NCBI GenBank assembly: GCA_947579605.1
Contig: OX388312.1
Coordinates: forward strand, 744,001-808,000
DNA: 64,000 nt
Reading direction: 5' to 3'
Origin: Athripsodes cinereus
Taxonomy: Eukaryota > Arthropoda > Insecta > Trichoptera > Leptoceridae
Shown here: in pieces, positions 1 to 9,829 of the stretch
Layout: every line of letters begins with the position of its first letter
Position numbering within the stretch: the stretch's first letter is position 1
Made by a program: the position numbers and the translations under genes
Notes under the pieces: generated by a model
Database searches by the model: none
What the model was told of the DNA's origin: nothing
The model's input: only the letters and a program-made list of their open reading frames with translations

Positions 1-32
1 GAACATTCTATATTTTCCTAAGATACTGAGAT

Positions 33-2033
33 TAGTGATGGGCGATAGTATCATATTTTACAATCGAATTAATCGAAGTCGTTCACAATTCACAATCGAT
101 ATAAATAATCGACTTCGCTTGTAAAAAATAATCGATATATCGAAGTAGTATCGATTATTTGTAGCGCGGTATGAATAACACAAAAATCGATTATTTTGAT
201 GTCGGTTATTTTCGTGTCTTACGATAGTATTATATTCGGAAAAACGAAGTACAAAACTATCGTCAACGATTCAACGAAACGTACGCATCTACTCCCCTCT
301 CACTTCCTCACGCTTTATTTCAGTTTGTTTTTATGCGTTGAAGGATGCGGTTGTGAAATGTGAATGCTCACGTTCTCATATTAATATTGCCTACAAAATT
401 GTTCAGGTAACTACGCGAGTAGTGTCTCTCTTTTTACTAAAAGATCTTCTACTTGTAGACAGCTTAATAGTAAAACCTAGTAACGCTCTTTAAAAGATAT
501 TACATAATAATGTAACGAAGAAATTTATTAATCAAGTAAAGCAAAGTATTTTCGGAGAATAAGCAGACAATGTACTTCTACTCGTTAACTTCTTTGTACG
601 TGAACTACTTAAATACCGTACCGTACAATAAATAGACATCACTTACATCTGCTAAACAATAAAAATATGTAGGTATAGTAATTTGTATTTATTATAATTA
701 ATACTTGTATTTGTTGCTATCCACTCATTTTCATTAGCTTAGTAATATAGCGGAAATTATATTTCAATCCATGTTCGGGAGTATTTTAGGACCTAGGTTA
801 TATGATTTTATATCATGAAACATTGTAATGCATGTATTTTTTATGTAATTATTGTTCCTTATTAAAATAAAAATACGTATTGAATGTATACCTTTTAGGT
901 AATTGTTTGTAATCAATGTACAGTTAAGAATGAATGAATAAATAAATAAAAATAAAATCTTCCACAAAATTTTATCTTAGAAGTTTAAATTATTATTTTC
1001 TGGCAGCTACTTGGTTTTCCTATTAGGTTATAAAAATTGCAAGGCATGGAGCGATCACTAATCATTTGACTGACTGCATCATCGTTGTGGTGTTGTCCGG
1101 CACGGCGTCGTGTATGAATATAATATTGTATTATACTTAGGTAGGTAGCAGGGATGTTGCGGATGTCGATTTTTACACATCCGCGGATGTGAATGCGGAT
1201 GCGGATTTTTGAAGGCTCACATCCGCGGATGCGGATGCGGATGTTCAAGATGTTATAGAAAAAATTAGGAACTATCTTAGTTGGTAGGCCCCACTGTCAA
1301 ATATGTGACGAAATTGTTGCTACAATAATATGATGGTTTTTTTGGTGAAATTTTTTTTTTGTTATTTGCAAAAACCGGCAAAAAAATAAAATAAAACCGG
1401 CAAAAATAAAAACGCTTCGGATCTTGTCACCAATTTTTTCATTCCCATTGGTTAATGTCAAGTGCGAACGGCACGCGCCATTCGCCGGCCCCGCCCCATT
1501 TCTTTCTTGTCGCAAATTGTCTTACATCCGCATCCGCATGAACATCCGCATCGATTATTGCGGATGCGGATGCAGATGTCCAAATACATGCGGAAGCTCC
1601 GCATTTGCGGATGCGGATGCGAATATTCGCAACATCCCTGGTAGGTAGGTACCTAAATGCATATTGGCCATGGTTCATCCGTATATCCAACTATACTTTT
1701 AGTAGCAAGTATCAACTTGTATTGAAATCGAATTCTAAGAACCGACTAACACGAGTCGAAGTCGAATTATTGAAGGGGTAGATCAAAAGTCGAATATTTA
1801 TAATCGACTCGTGCAAGTCGATTATAATATCGATGTTATAATCGACTTATAATAATCGATGTTATAATCGATATAATAATCGATTAAAATAATCGACTTA
1901 TAATAATCGATTAAAATAATCGACTTATAATAATCGATTAAAATAATCGACTTGCTCCGATACTATCGAATAATCGCAGTGTTCTGAACTATCGATATAA
2001 TCGAATCGTATATCGATATATCGCCCATCACTA
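33..2033. mobile_element. non-autonomous hAT DNA transposon
   Basis: The ends are inverted copies of TAGTGATGGGCGATA, and the element is flanked by identical 8-bp direct repeats ACTGAGAT at 25-32 and 2034-2041, the target-site length typical of the hAT superfamily. The subterminal regions are dense in ATCGAT/AATCGA words. The right end (about 1835-1955) holds about three tandem copies of a 27-base unit built from CGACTTATAATAATCGATT. No transposase-like reading frame is visible. A second hAT element sits inside it at 1149-1640. It lies in the intron of the minus-strand gene that runs off the left edge. Confidence 0.87.
1149..1640. mobile_element. short hAT MITE nested in the larger hAT
   Basis: The termini are CAGGGATGTTGCGGATG on the left and the complement of ATTCGCAACATCCCTG on the right, flanked by identical 8-bp repeats GTAGGTAG (1141-1148 and 1641-1648). 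Reiterated GCGGAT words fill both subterminal zones and are probable transposase-binding arrays. There is no coding capacity. The small open frames here are by-products of the GC-rich hexamer repeats. Confidence 0.87.
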
Positions 2034-2182
2034 ACTGAGATGGTATAGACAGAGTTACATTCTGCTTGTTCTATAATTATCACACTAAGACGGTTAATAT
2101 GTCTCACACAGAACATTCTATATTTTCCTAAGATACTGAGATGGTATAGACAGAGTTACATTCTGCTTGTTCTATAATTATT
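2034..2182. repeat. two-copy tandem repeat split by the hAT insertion
   Basis: The word starting GAACATTCTATATTTTCC occurs at 1 and again at 2111. Both copies continue through ACTGAGATGGTATAGACAG to TTCTATAATTAT. The first copy (1-32 joined to 2042-2110) is interrupted by the hAT element, which shows the tandem duplication was present before that insertion. The unit is about 101 bases. No function is evident. Confidence 0.75.
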
Positions 2183-2461
2183 ATTCTCACCTCTAAATCT
2201 GTTGGTATGTCGCATTTTAATATATCAAATATTATGAAATATAATGACCTATGTATAATAATAAAGACCTGTGACCTACACAAACACTAGAAGATAAGTC
2301 ACCCACATCACCCACATATCAATACAATGTAACACAAGCAATAGTATTATATAACAATGCAAATAAACATATTGTCGTGCTCAAAATGCAACGTTAGATA
2401 TACATATCTTATAAAAGTCACTTATTTACATATTTAGTTATAACGTTGTGTAATATGTATA

Positions 2462-3668
2462 CAGTGAAACCTCTATCTATCGTTTTTGAAGGGACCTATT
2501 GAAATAAACCATGGATGCGGGAAAACAATGAATGCGGGAGTATAGAAAAAATCACATTAATATGTATTTTAATGTTTTATGTGGTGTTCTCACTTTGGCG
2601 AATATCGCCAGGGCACCAAAATATCGCCAGCCATTTGAACCGTGTGAACAAAATGACAGCTAGTCTGAAACGATAAAAACCAGTAGAAACAATATCGTCT
2701 CGAGTTGACCACCTTCCAACTTTACTCGGCCGATTGAACGATTTGCGCATGCGCAGATATGCGCTGTGTTCGTATCTATGGTAAAAGCTTTATAACCTAT
2801 AATTTTTATAATGTTTCCCGCTTCGTGACAGCTGTTATCTTTTTTGTTGGTTTGTGGCGTTTGTTTCCTTAATTAAAAGGCGCCTTATAACCTCTACTAT
2901 AACATTATCGACTAAAAATAAACACTTCGCGATCTCCATCTCGACGTCCGTCATTTTGAAAACAGTGTCAAAATCAAAGCGCATCTGACAGATCGTTTCT
3001 AAATCGGTGGACTGTGTGAACAGGTGTGACGATCAATGGGCGTAAGGCGAATTTTGTTTTTTCGCCTGACGTTATTTTGGTTAGCTGGAAGATATTGCCT
3101 CCAGGCAATAAGCTCGCCAATTGCTCATGATTTTTTTTTTTCTGATCAATAAAGTGTTCTTATTATTATTATTATATTTTAAAATTCGCCTGGCGATATT
3201 CGCCAAATGTGAACACCCCATAATATGTAGGTACACACGAGTAGGTATATAGGCTTTATACAAATGATACATGTTTCAAAAGTTATATATCAATTTGTTG
3301 AAATAAAAAATATAGTAACAAGATAAAAAAGAAAGCTGCATGGAGACCAAAATTATACTTAATACTGTATGTATCTTTCATCGTCATATTTGCTTTTTTA
3401 TTGTACCTACAACTGACGTACCAGCATAAAAGACAGCCAACAGAATTAACAAATCGTTCTTTCTTTCTCCCTCGCTGTCCAATGTTTTTATACATATTTA
3501 CGATTTTTTTTGTGTAATTTAAACGGTCAATGCGATAAAATCATATAGAGAAACGATGGATGCGATATATTTTTACGTATTTTGTATGAAACTAATTTGG
3601 TACTGTAAAAACTAACGACAAATACGGGAAAACAATTATTCGAGGAACGATAGATAGAGGTTTCACTG
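2462..3668. mobile_element. pogo/Tigger-like non-autonomous element
   Basis: The terminal inverted repeats are CAGTGAAACCTCTATCTATC and its complement at the right end, flanked by TA on both sides (2460-2461 and 3669-3670). A TA target and CAGT-type termini are typical of the pogo branch of Tc1/mariner elements. No transposase frame remains. A separate MITE occupies 2580-3220. Confidence 0.78.
2580..3220. mobile_element. MITE nested in the pogo-like element
   Basis: The left end TGTGGTGTTCTCACTTTGGC pairs with the right end complement TGGGGTGTTCACATTTGGC, followed on both sides by GAATATCGCCAGG. The flanks contain TA (2578-2579 and 3221-3222). It is non-coding, and its superfamily is not certain (Tc1-like or PIF-like). 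Confidence 0.68.
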
Positions 3669-3756
3669 TATTTATTTATTTTATTCTTCTTGCACATCAT
3701 CATACACATAACAAATCAACAAATCAGTTTACATAAGAAAGAGTGTGATGATATGC

Positions 3757-3884
3757 AGTGGCGAGAATCGACGTGCGTGCATGAGAAATTGTATGACTGT
3801 TGAAGAAGCAAAAAAGATGTATGCAAAGACAGATCTATATGGCGTTCTGTTCTCTCTGCCTACCCCACTTGGGATACGGCGTGA
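3757..3884 (+). pseudogene. 3' end of a non-LTR retrotransposon ORF
   Basis: The translation resembles the C-terminus of the LINE at 8866-9338: RRACMRNCM, then WRSVLSAYPTWDTA followed by a stop at 3882. A one-base frame change separates the two parts. A GATA/GA microsatellite follows. It is a dead fragment, antisense to the host gene in whose intron it lies. Confidence 0.7.
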
Positions 3885-4142
3885 GGGAATAGATAGATAG
3901 AGAGAGAGAGATTATCACTTTATAGTGATTTCTTCCATCTAACCACGTCATATTAACACTAAACACAAAAATAATAATATAAATAATTGGTCTGCTGGTT
4001 ACCACACATGTGGGAGATGTCATGATGGGATGGATGGATGGATACGGGATGAAGGGGCGGGCAGCTGCATATTTGTAGGTATCCAGTTGCGTGTTTGAAG
4101 ATAAGAAATTCCTATAAAATAGACTGTTGACATGGTACTTAC

Positions 4143-4930
4143 TCAAATGTCCTTTGGAATCACAGCCGGGCAGCGGACAGGAGAGTTCCTGATCCTTGTC
4201 AGGTTGAGGCACCCTGGGGGCGGATGAAGGCATGAGATTCCCTAAGCCTCGTGCCTTCATGGGACACAGCAATGCGGGGGGACCTTTGGTGGGCATGGAC
4301 GCGCGTTTCACAGGACTCTTGGATGACGATCTAGAATATAATAAATCATTTGTAAATGAATTTGTGTATAAAATAAATACTGTAAATATTTACATCTGTC
4401 CCATCACAGCATTTTCCGCAGATGGGTTAGCATTAGGTTTTTTCTTCTAATGATATTTTATTGCATTTTTTGTTATATTTAATGTTACATAATTTCTGTC
4501 ATAACTGTAGTATCAATTCAGGTGTGAGCCTAGAGAGGCTACAAAACCGTCTATCAATTGGTTTGTTTATTGTTATTTTTTGTATTTTATATTGATATTA
4601 AGACCATTTGCATAAAACTCTGCATAAAAAAGTGTGACAAAATTGGAAAATTAAAATTATTATTTAAGAATTGGCTCAGAAAAAACCCTAGTGTGTATGT
4701 ACATATAACTGTAGTGTGAGTGTTAAATAGATTTGTGGGCATTTATAGGATTAATATATTTATTTGTATTTTAACTTTTTTTTTTTAGTTATAAGCTGGA
4801 TGTGGAGATGAGCGGAGCCTGTTGATAAGTCATTTCAATGACTTAACGGGCTTCGTTCATTGGTTGCAGTTTTATGAATATATCTTTATATGTGATTTGA
4901 TAAATTGTAATTGTATGTATAAAATGTGAA

Positions 4931-4996
<66 letters not shown>

Positions 4997-7780
4997 AAGA
5001 TTTTATTATTATATTTATTTATTTTTAGTCTTTATTGTACATTGGTTATAACATCAATCATTACGAAGTATCATAAAATTATCAGTTATGCAATTCGATG
5101 CATAGATAGTGAGTTTATCACTAGATTGCGATATCTTCCAACTAACCTCATGTTGTTGTATACTTACTTGATGTATTACAATTATCAACTTTTCACAAGA
5201 CTACACTGTAAATTTTATGAAAGACCTTTTTTATTCCTAACACAAAGAAAAATGTTCGATTGTTAAGTATAGATGCATCAAATAAAAACAAGTTAACAGA
5301 CTAATTTCCAAAACGTTATAGAAGAATTTTATTGACGACGCAAAGGGTTCAAGTTATAATATGCAGATTAATCCAAAAATCATTCATTAGTAATAATTTG
5401 CATACAATACAAAAAAACCAATTTACCTGGTACCAGTTCCAGATTCTGCATCGGAATCCGTATCACTGTTTGCTCTGCCCACAACATGTCTAGACTTCCT
5501 AGTGAGAGCCGACCTTGTCAGTTTCCTAGTCACAGCTCCACCGCTAGCACTAGCACTAGTACTCGGACCAGAATTACTTACATTGGTGGCTGGCTTGGTG
5601 TTTTCAGCATCAGAGTCTGTCACCATTGCACTGGAATCCTGAAAATATACGTAATCAATCAGACATCTCAATAGAACAAACATATTTACACAATGTATAA
5701 TTGCGCATTATGTATCTAGGCTGACGTAAGTGGTCATTGACAACACTCACTAATTCCTCCATTCTCACTGTCTTCCTAAATATTTACAGTACTCTCCCCA
5801 GGTGCCGGCAAACTCCCCTTTCATGACACAAGCTTTTACCTTACTGTGAAAGGTGTATAAGATTGTATTTGGGTTTATAACAAAAACCCAGATACATCCT
5901 TACACCAAAAAATCATAATAAAAAATAATTTACTTATACATAATCCACATATTGAATCTGTTACACACAAACTAGCAAAGGTGATAGGGAGATTTTTGTT
6001 GTAATTTATGGAAAGATTCTTATGAAATTAAAACAAATAACATGAGTTGAATAGTCTCAGATCTATGAATGGTGAGAGATAATTATTCAAATACCTCTGC
6101 CGCCCTACCTAACTTTGTTATTTATAAGTTATCACATAATATAAAGATGTTTGGAATATATTTGGGTTGATAATAAACCTTTCTTCACATTCTTTTAGAT
6201 TTAATGGGAGTACCCTATGAAACTTTACACATTTCCTGAAGATTTCCTTTAATGCCAATAAGGGAATAATGTGTATGTTCATAACATATAGTTAGTCCAC
6301 CAACTACCCCACTTGAGGGAGATGTAGTGATAGTATAGCTAGATAGAGAGAAGAGGTTATTACCTTGTCCGGTTTGGCTTCTGTTTTAGAGGAGGTAACA
6401 TTAGTATTTGTGGTGCCACTACCACTGGTGCTAGTGCTGGCTTTACTGCTGCTCCTGTTAGGTTTACTGGCTAGAGCAGCCCTCCTAGTCGTCGTGGATG
6501 GTCTGGGACTCTTTTTCCCATCGTCTGTCTTCTTAACACTGTCTCCACCACTCCCACTTCGTCTCGTCACCTCACTCTTCTTCACTTCACCATTTTTTCT
6601 TGTTTGTTCATTCTTTTTACTTGCATCACTTTTCCTAGATATTTCACTTTTTCGAGAAACGTCACTTTTCTTAGACACATCACTTTTCGTAGAGGACTTA
6701 CTCCTCCTGGAGGTATCACTCTTCCTGGAAGAACTACTGCTGTCACTATCTGAAGTGGAACCAGAACCTGACGATTCTGTGTTGGCTGAGGAACTGCAGG
6801 AAGAGGATACATACGGTTTGGAAGGGTATTTTGTTTTTTCTTTTTCCGTTTTTTTCTTAACAGCAGGAGGCGGTTTAGATATACTGCCTCGTTTCTGTCT
6901 AGAGGTTTGCTGGGGCTCCTCCTTGGGTTTCTCTGTGGGTGGGGGAGGTTTTCCCTTAGGGGCAGGGGCAGAAGAAGCAGTCTTAGGGGGACGGCCTTTG
7001 GGCCGGGGAGGGGGGGCCGCAGGGGTAGGGTTGGTTGGAGCCTTTTGTGATTCGCTCTTTGAAGTTGTTGGCTTAGCAGGAGATTTGACTTTACTATTAT
7101 TTTGTTCTGATTCTGACTCTGATGTGTTGTCTGGTGAGAATATACTTTTCTTTTTCAGTGGCTTCTTAACATCACTTTTGGTGGTAGCAGCCGCAGGCGG
7201 AGGCTTTGATGGAGGTCGGCCCACAGGTCTGGTGGCAGCGGATGCTGTGGGTTTAGGTTTTGTAGACGATCTTCTCCGTGGTGGAAGTGGTGTTGGCTTT
7301 TCTTCACTCTTAACCGTCACATCTTCCTCACTGCTAGACACAGAAGACTTCTTTAATGGACTCTTGACAGGTGTCTTTACTCGAGAGGTGCTCTGCTTCT
7401 CTGCAGGTGGCTTACTAGTGCTAGGGGTGCTAGGGGCGGGGGCAGGCTGTGGCGGGCGCGCATCTATACTACGGCGTGGCGTGGGGCGGCGCGGAGGAGG
7501 CGCCACAGACTGTGGATTCTCCTCTGAGCTACTGCTGTCTGTATCACTGGTACTGGATCCCGAAAATGAGGAACTGGATGAACCAGAGCTGCTGCTAGAA
7601 TCGGAGCTCGACCCCGAGCTAGACCCTGTGCTGCTGCTCAACTATAATGATCATAAAAACAAATTATATAGTGACTGTCCACAGAGTTAACCTAGGAGCG
7701 TGCGTGCCTCGCAGGCCGCTCTATGAATATGTGGGACAAGCAGATATATTGAATGATGTTACCTGTTTGTTGAGTGTCAT
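4143..7780 (-). CDS. chm: serine-rich, C2HC zinc-finger chromatin protein, 5' part (likely MYST acetyltransferase chameau/KAT7)
   Basis: Four exons are visible: 7780-7763, 7641-6364, 5638-5427 and 4330-4143 (565 complete codons). Every junction has GT-AG and the phases agree. Exon 1 encodes only MTLNKQ. Residues from about 7 form a Ser/Asp/Glu-rich tract, followed by Pro/Lys/Ser-rich low-complexity sequence with GRPPK-type AT-hook-like words (GRPPSKPP, GRPPKT). Exon 3 has TRKLTRSALTRKSRH. Exon 4 ends inside a C2HC zinc finger, CPLPGCDSKGHL, with donor GTAAGT at 4142. Fingers of this type occur in KAT7/chameau, MYT1-type and L(3)mbt proteins. The Ser-rich leader and GHL version of the motif favour KAT7, which acetylates nucleosomal histones, but the MYST domain would lie beyond base 1, so the identity is inferred. 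The last intron seen exceeds 4.1 kb and carries nested transposons. Confidence 0.66.
4760..4993 (+). repeat. retroposed 3' end with a 61-base A tract
   Basis: An AATAAA-like signal (GTGAAATAAA) runs directly into an uninterrupted A run at 4933-4993, inside an intron of the minus-strand gene. This is the signature of a recent retroposition of a plus-sense transcript (LINE or processed copy). The upstream body is not recognisable, and no target duplication was found. Confidence 0.55.
5799..5925 (+). mobile_element. 3' part of tRNA-derived SINE (family 1)
   Basis: It contains the family block GTGCCGGCAAACTCCCC, AAGCTTTTA, GTGAAAGGTGTATAAG, then GTATTTGGGTTTATAACA. The full-length member at 24467-24650 shows the tRNA-like head, which is missing here. 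It is intronic in the serine-rich gene. Confidence 0.7.
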
Positions 7781-8547
7781 GGTGTTAATATTCACACAAT
7801 ATCTATTACTCTACAAGTTGACAAGTTTCTAAAAAAACGTAAACAGACACAGAGAGGACGCCATTAAATCTTTGACATTTTTATCGGTGTGGCCATATTA
7901 AAAAATAATAGAAGGTATAGACAATAGAGAAAATTGCGCAATATATTCTGGGACAATCATTATCCAATAAGAATATTTTATTCTTATATGAACACCTACA
8001 TGTTGAAATTATGGAAACATACTTTAAATAGATTGGTAAACGTAAATAAAAGATTGGTTTTATTTATTCGGTCCCTGATTGACGTTTAATAGAATAATAA
8101 TAAATAAGGAGTTATTAACTTTATTACGTATCATAATATCTTATACATATCGATTAACAAATTCAATTTCTTTAATAAATTTGTAACGATTAATTATTAA
8201 TCGTAAGTCTATTCAATTTCATATAATCATTTGTATCATTCCGAATTTTCGCACCGGAGGGGTAGACATTTTTTAAAACTATGTCGTGAAAATTGCCTTT
8301 CCGACTAAGATTTTTAAACAAATTAAAAGTTCAACTCGAAAATATTTTTACTGTGTGAGTATTTCAACTCGTCAAAAGTCATTCGTCAACAATGTTAATT
8401 ATCTAATTTATAATACAATCAAGCTTAAACTTGCTCATTGAAAACATTTTATAAATCAACAAACTTAAACGATTATTTTAAAATTTTAATCCGTTAAAAA
8501 TATACAAGACACAAAGAGTGGAAGTTGAATGGAAGGCGTTTGCCAAT
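7781..8547. other. 5' flank of the serine-rich gene and intergenic spacer
   Basis: AT-rich and gene-free. The proximal part must hold the untranslated leader and promoter of the minus-strand gene starting at 7780. No TATA box or transposon end was recognised. Confidence 0.4.
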
Positions 8548-8769
8548 GGGTGCGTCCAGATAGTAGGATGCGAACGTCAATCAATCGTCAATCTTCAACG
8601 ATTTGGAGCATTTTCCGAAGAAATATTCGAATGATAATGCGTTTGTTTCCCGTCCTTATACGGCCGGGTTACGAAGGCATTCATTCAAAAATATTTCTCC
8701 GGAGAATGCTCCGAATCGTTAAAGATTGATGATTTATTGACGTTCGCATCCTACTATCTGGACGCACCC
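8548..8769. mobile_element. fold-back MITE, AAT-flanked family, copy 1
   Basis: GGGTGCGTCCAGATAGTAGG at the left end pairs with its complement at the right end, and much of the interior is also palindromic (GATTTGGAGCATT against AATGCTCCGAATC). Both sides are flanked by AAT (8545-8547 and 8770-8772). A second copy lies at 53768-53963 with the same flanks. Non-coding. Confidence 0.72.
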
Positions 8770-8865
8770 AATGAAGAGTCGGTTAATAACATAAAATAAT
8801 AATTACAATAGTTAACAATGATAAGGGAAGAAAAAATATTAATATTATAAAAGGATACCATTCTG

Positions 8866-9338
8866 GTACCGTCACTTACGTATGCAAGCGAGACATGGAC
8901 GTGGTTGAAGAAGGACGAAAGTGGAATAAATGCAGTAGAGATGCGATCGTTGAGAAGAATGGTTGGTAAAACGCTGCGTGATAGAGTGAAGAATGAGGAT
9001 ATTAGAAGAATGAGCGGATGCAAGAAGAGTGTTGTGGACAGAATGCGCGTGAATAAACTACGGTTGTTTGGGCATGTTGAACGAATGAACGAGGTAAGAA
9101 TGACAAAGAGGATATATACTTATCTGAAAGAAAGGGTGTGAGGAAACGCGGGCGTCCGAGAACCACGTGGCTTGATCACGTGGATCAAATTCTCAAGGAC
9201 GGCCGCGTGTTGAGTAAGAGGAACCGACGTGCGTGTATGAGGAACTGTATGAATGTGGAGGAAGCGAAGGAAGTGTGTAAAGATAGATCTGTTTGGCGTT
9301 CCGTTCTCTCTGCCTACCCCACTTGGGACACGGCGTGA
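8866..9338 (+). pseudogene. non-LTR retrotransposon reverse-transcriptase C-terminus, frameshifted
   Basis: The conceptual translation has the motif order common in RTE-like LINE ends: LTYASETW, INAVEMRSLRRM, LRLFGHVERM, then KRGRPRTTWLDHV and WRSVLSAYPTWDTA before a stop at 9336. A frame change near 9130 separates the first part (frame of 8905) from the second (frame of 9138). The 5' region, including endonuclease and catalytic RT, is absent, so this is a 5'-truncated dead copy. Confidence 0.8.
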
Positions 9339-9661
9339 GGGTATAATAGTATAGTAGTAGTAGATAAAAGGATTGAAAGGTGTGATAGTATGGCAGGATA
9401 AGCCATTCAGCGTTGCCAAATCGACGTGTTCTTATCCTGTTTGGCAATCTAAATAGATACTATATATAATATATATATATAAAATATTGTTCAAAATTTA
9501 TGCACTTTTGACCTAATCTGTGTGCTTTTGTTACAAACTTATCTGCTTTTTCCTTCAAAATCCAGCATTTATAAATCTATTCACTTTTTTCCTTTATCTA
9601 CGTGTACTTTTTTTATCATTATGAACTTGTACGTCTTTTCACATGGCCAGTCTTTTCAAAT

Positions 9662-9678
9662 TCTGAGTTGGCAACACT
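9662..9678 (+). promoter_or_regulatory. candidate promoter element TCTGAGTTGGCAACACT (mL48)
   Basis: This 17-base word lies 152 bp upstream of the mL48 start codon. The identical word occurs in gene-sense orientation 184 bp upstream of the Rab3GAP2 start codon (39738-39754). Its core GGCAACACTG resembles the Drosophila housekeeping core-promoter Motif 1, GGTCACACT. That resemblance is suggestive only. Confidence 0.4.
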
Positions 9679-9829
9679 GTAGACGTCATAATAGTATGAC
9701 AGCTATTTTTGTATTCTAGCCTGCGAAGTACACAAGAATTATAATTATTTATTATTTTAGAAATACATAAGTTACATTATATTGCATTATAGAAACGTGA
9801 TTAAATAATTTATAAACTAATAATTAAGG

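Noticed and set aside
1790..1990. Regularly spaced ATCGAT repeats as a CRISPR-like array
   Set aside because: Units are directly adjacent without unique spacers and lie in the subterminal zone of a hAT element in a eukaryotic genome.
6365..7690. 441-codon plus-strand open frame
   Set aside because: It is the antisense shadow of the repetitive Ser/Pro/Lys-rich exon on the minus strand. It has no splice or start context and a Leu/Val/Gly-rich composition typical of such shadows.
7886..7901. GGCCACACCGATA on the minus strand as a core-promoter element of the serine-rich gene
   Set aside because: The similarity to Motif 1 and DRE is partial and there is only one instance, so it was not annotated.
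9120..9447. Minus-strand frames of 99 and 84 codons
   Set aside because: Antisense to the LINE ORF remnant at 8866-9338.
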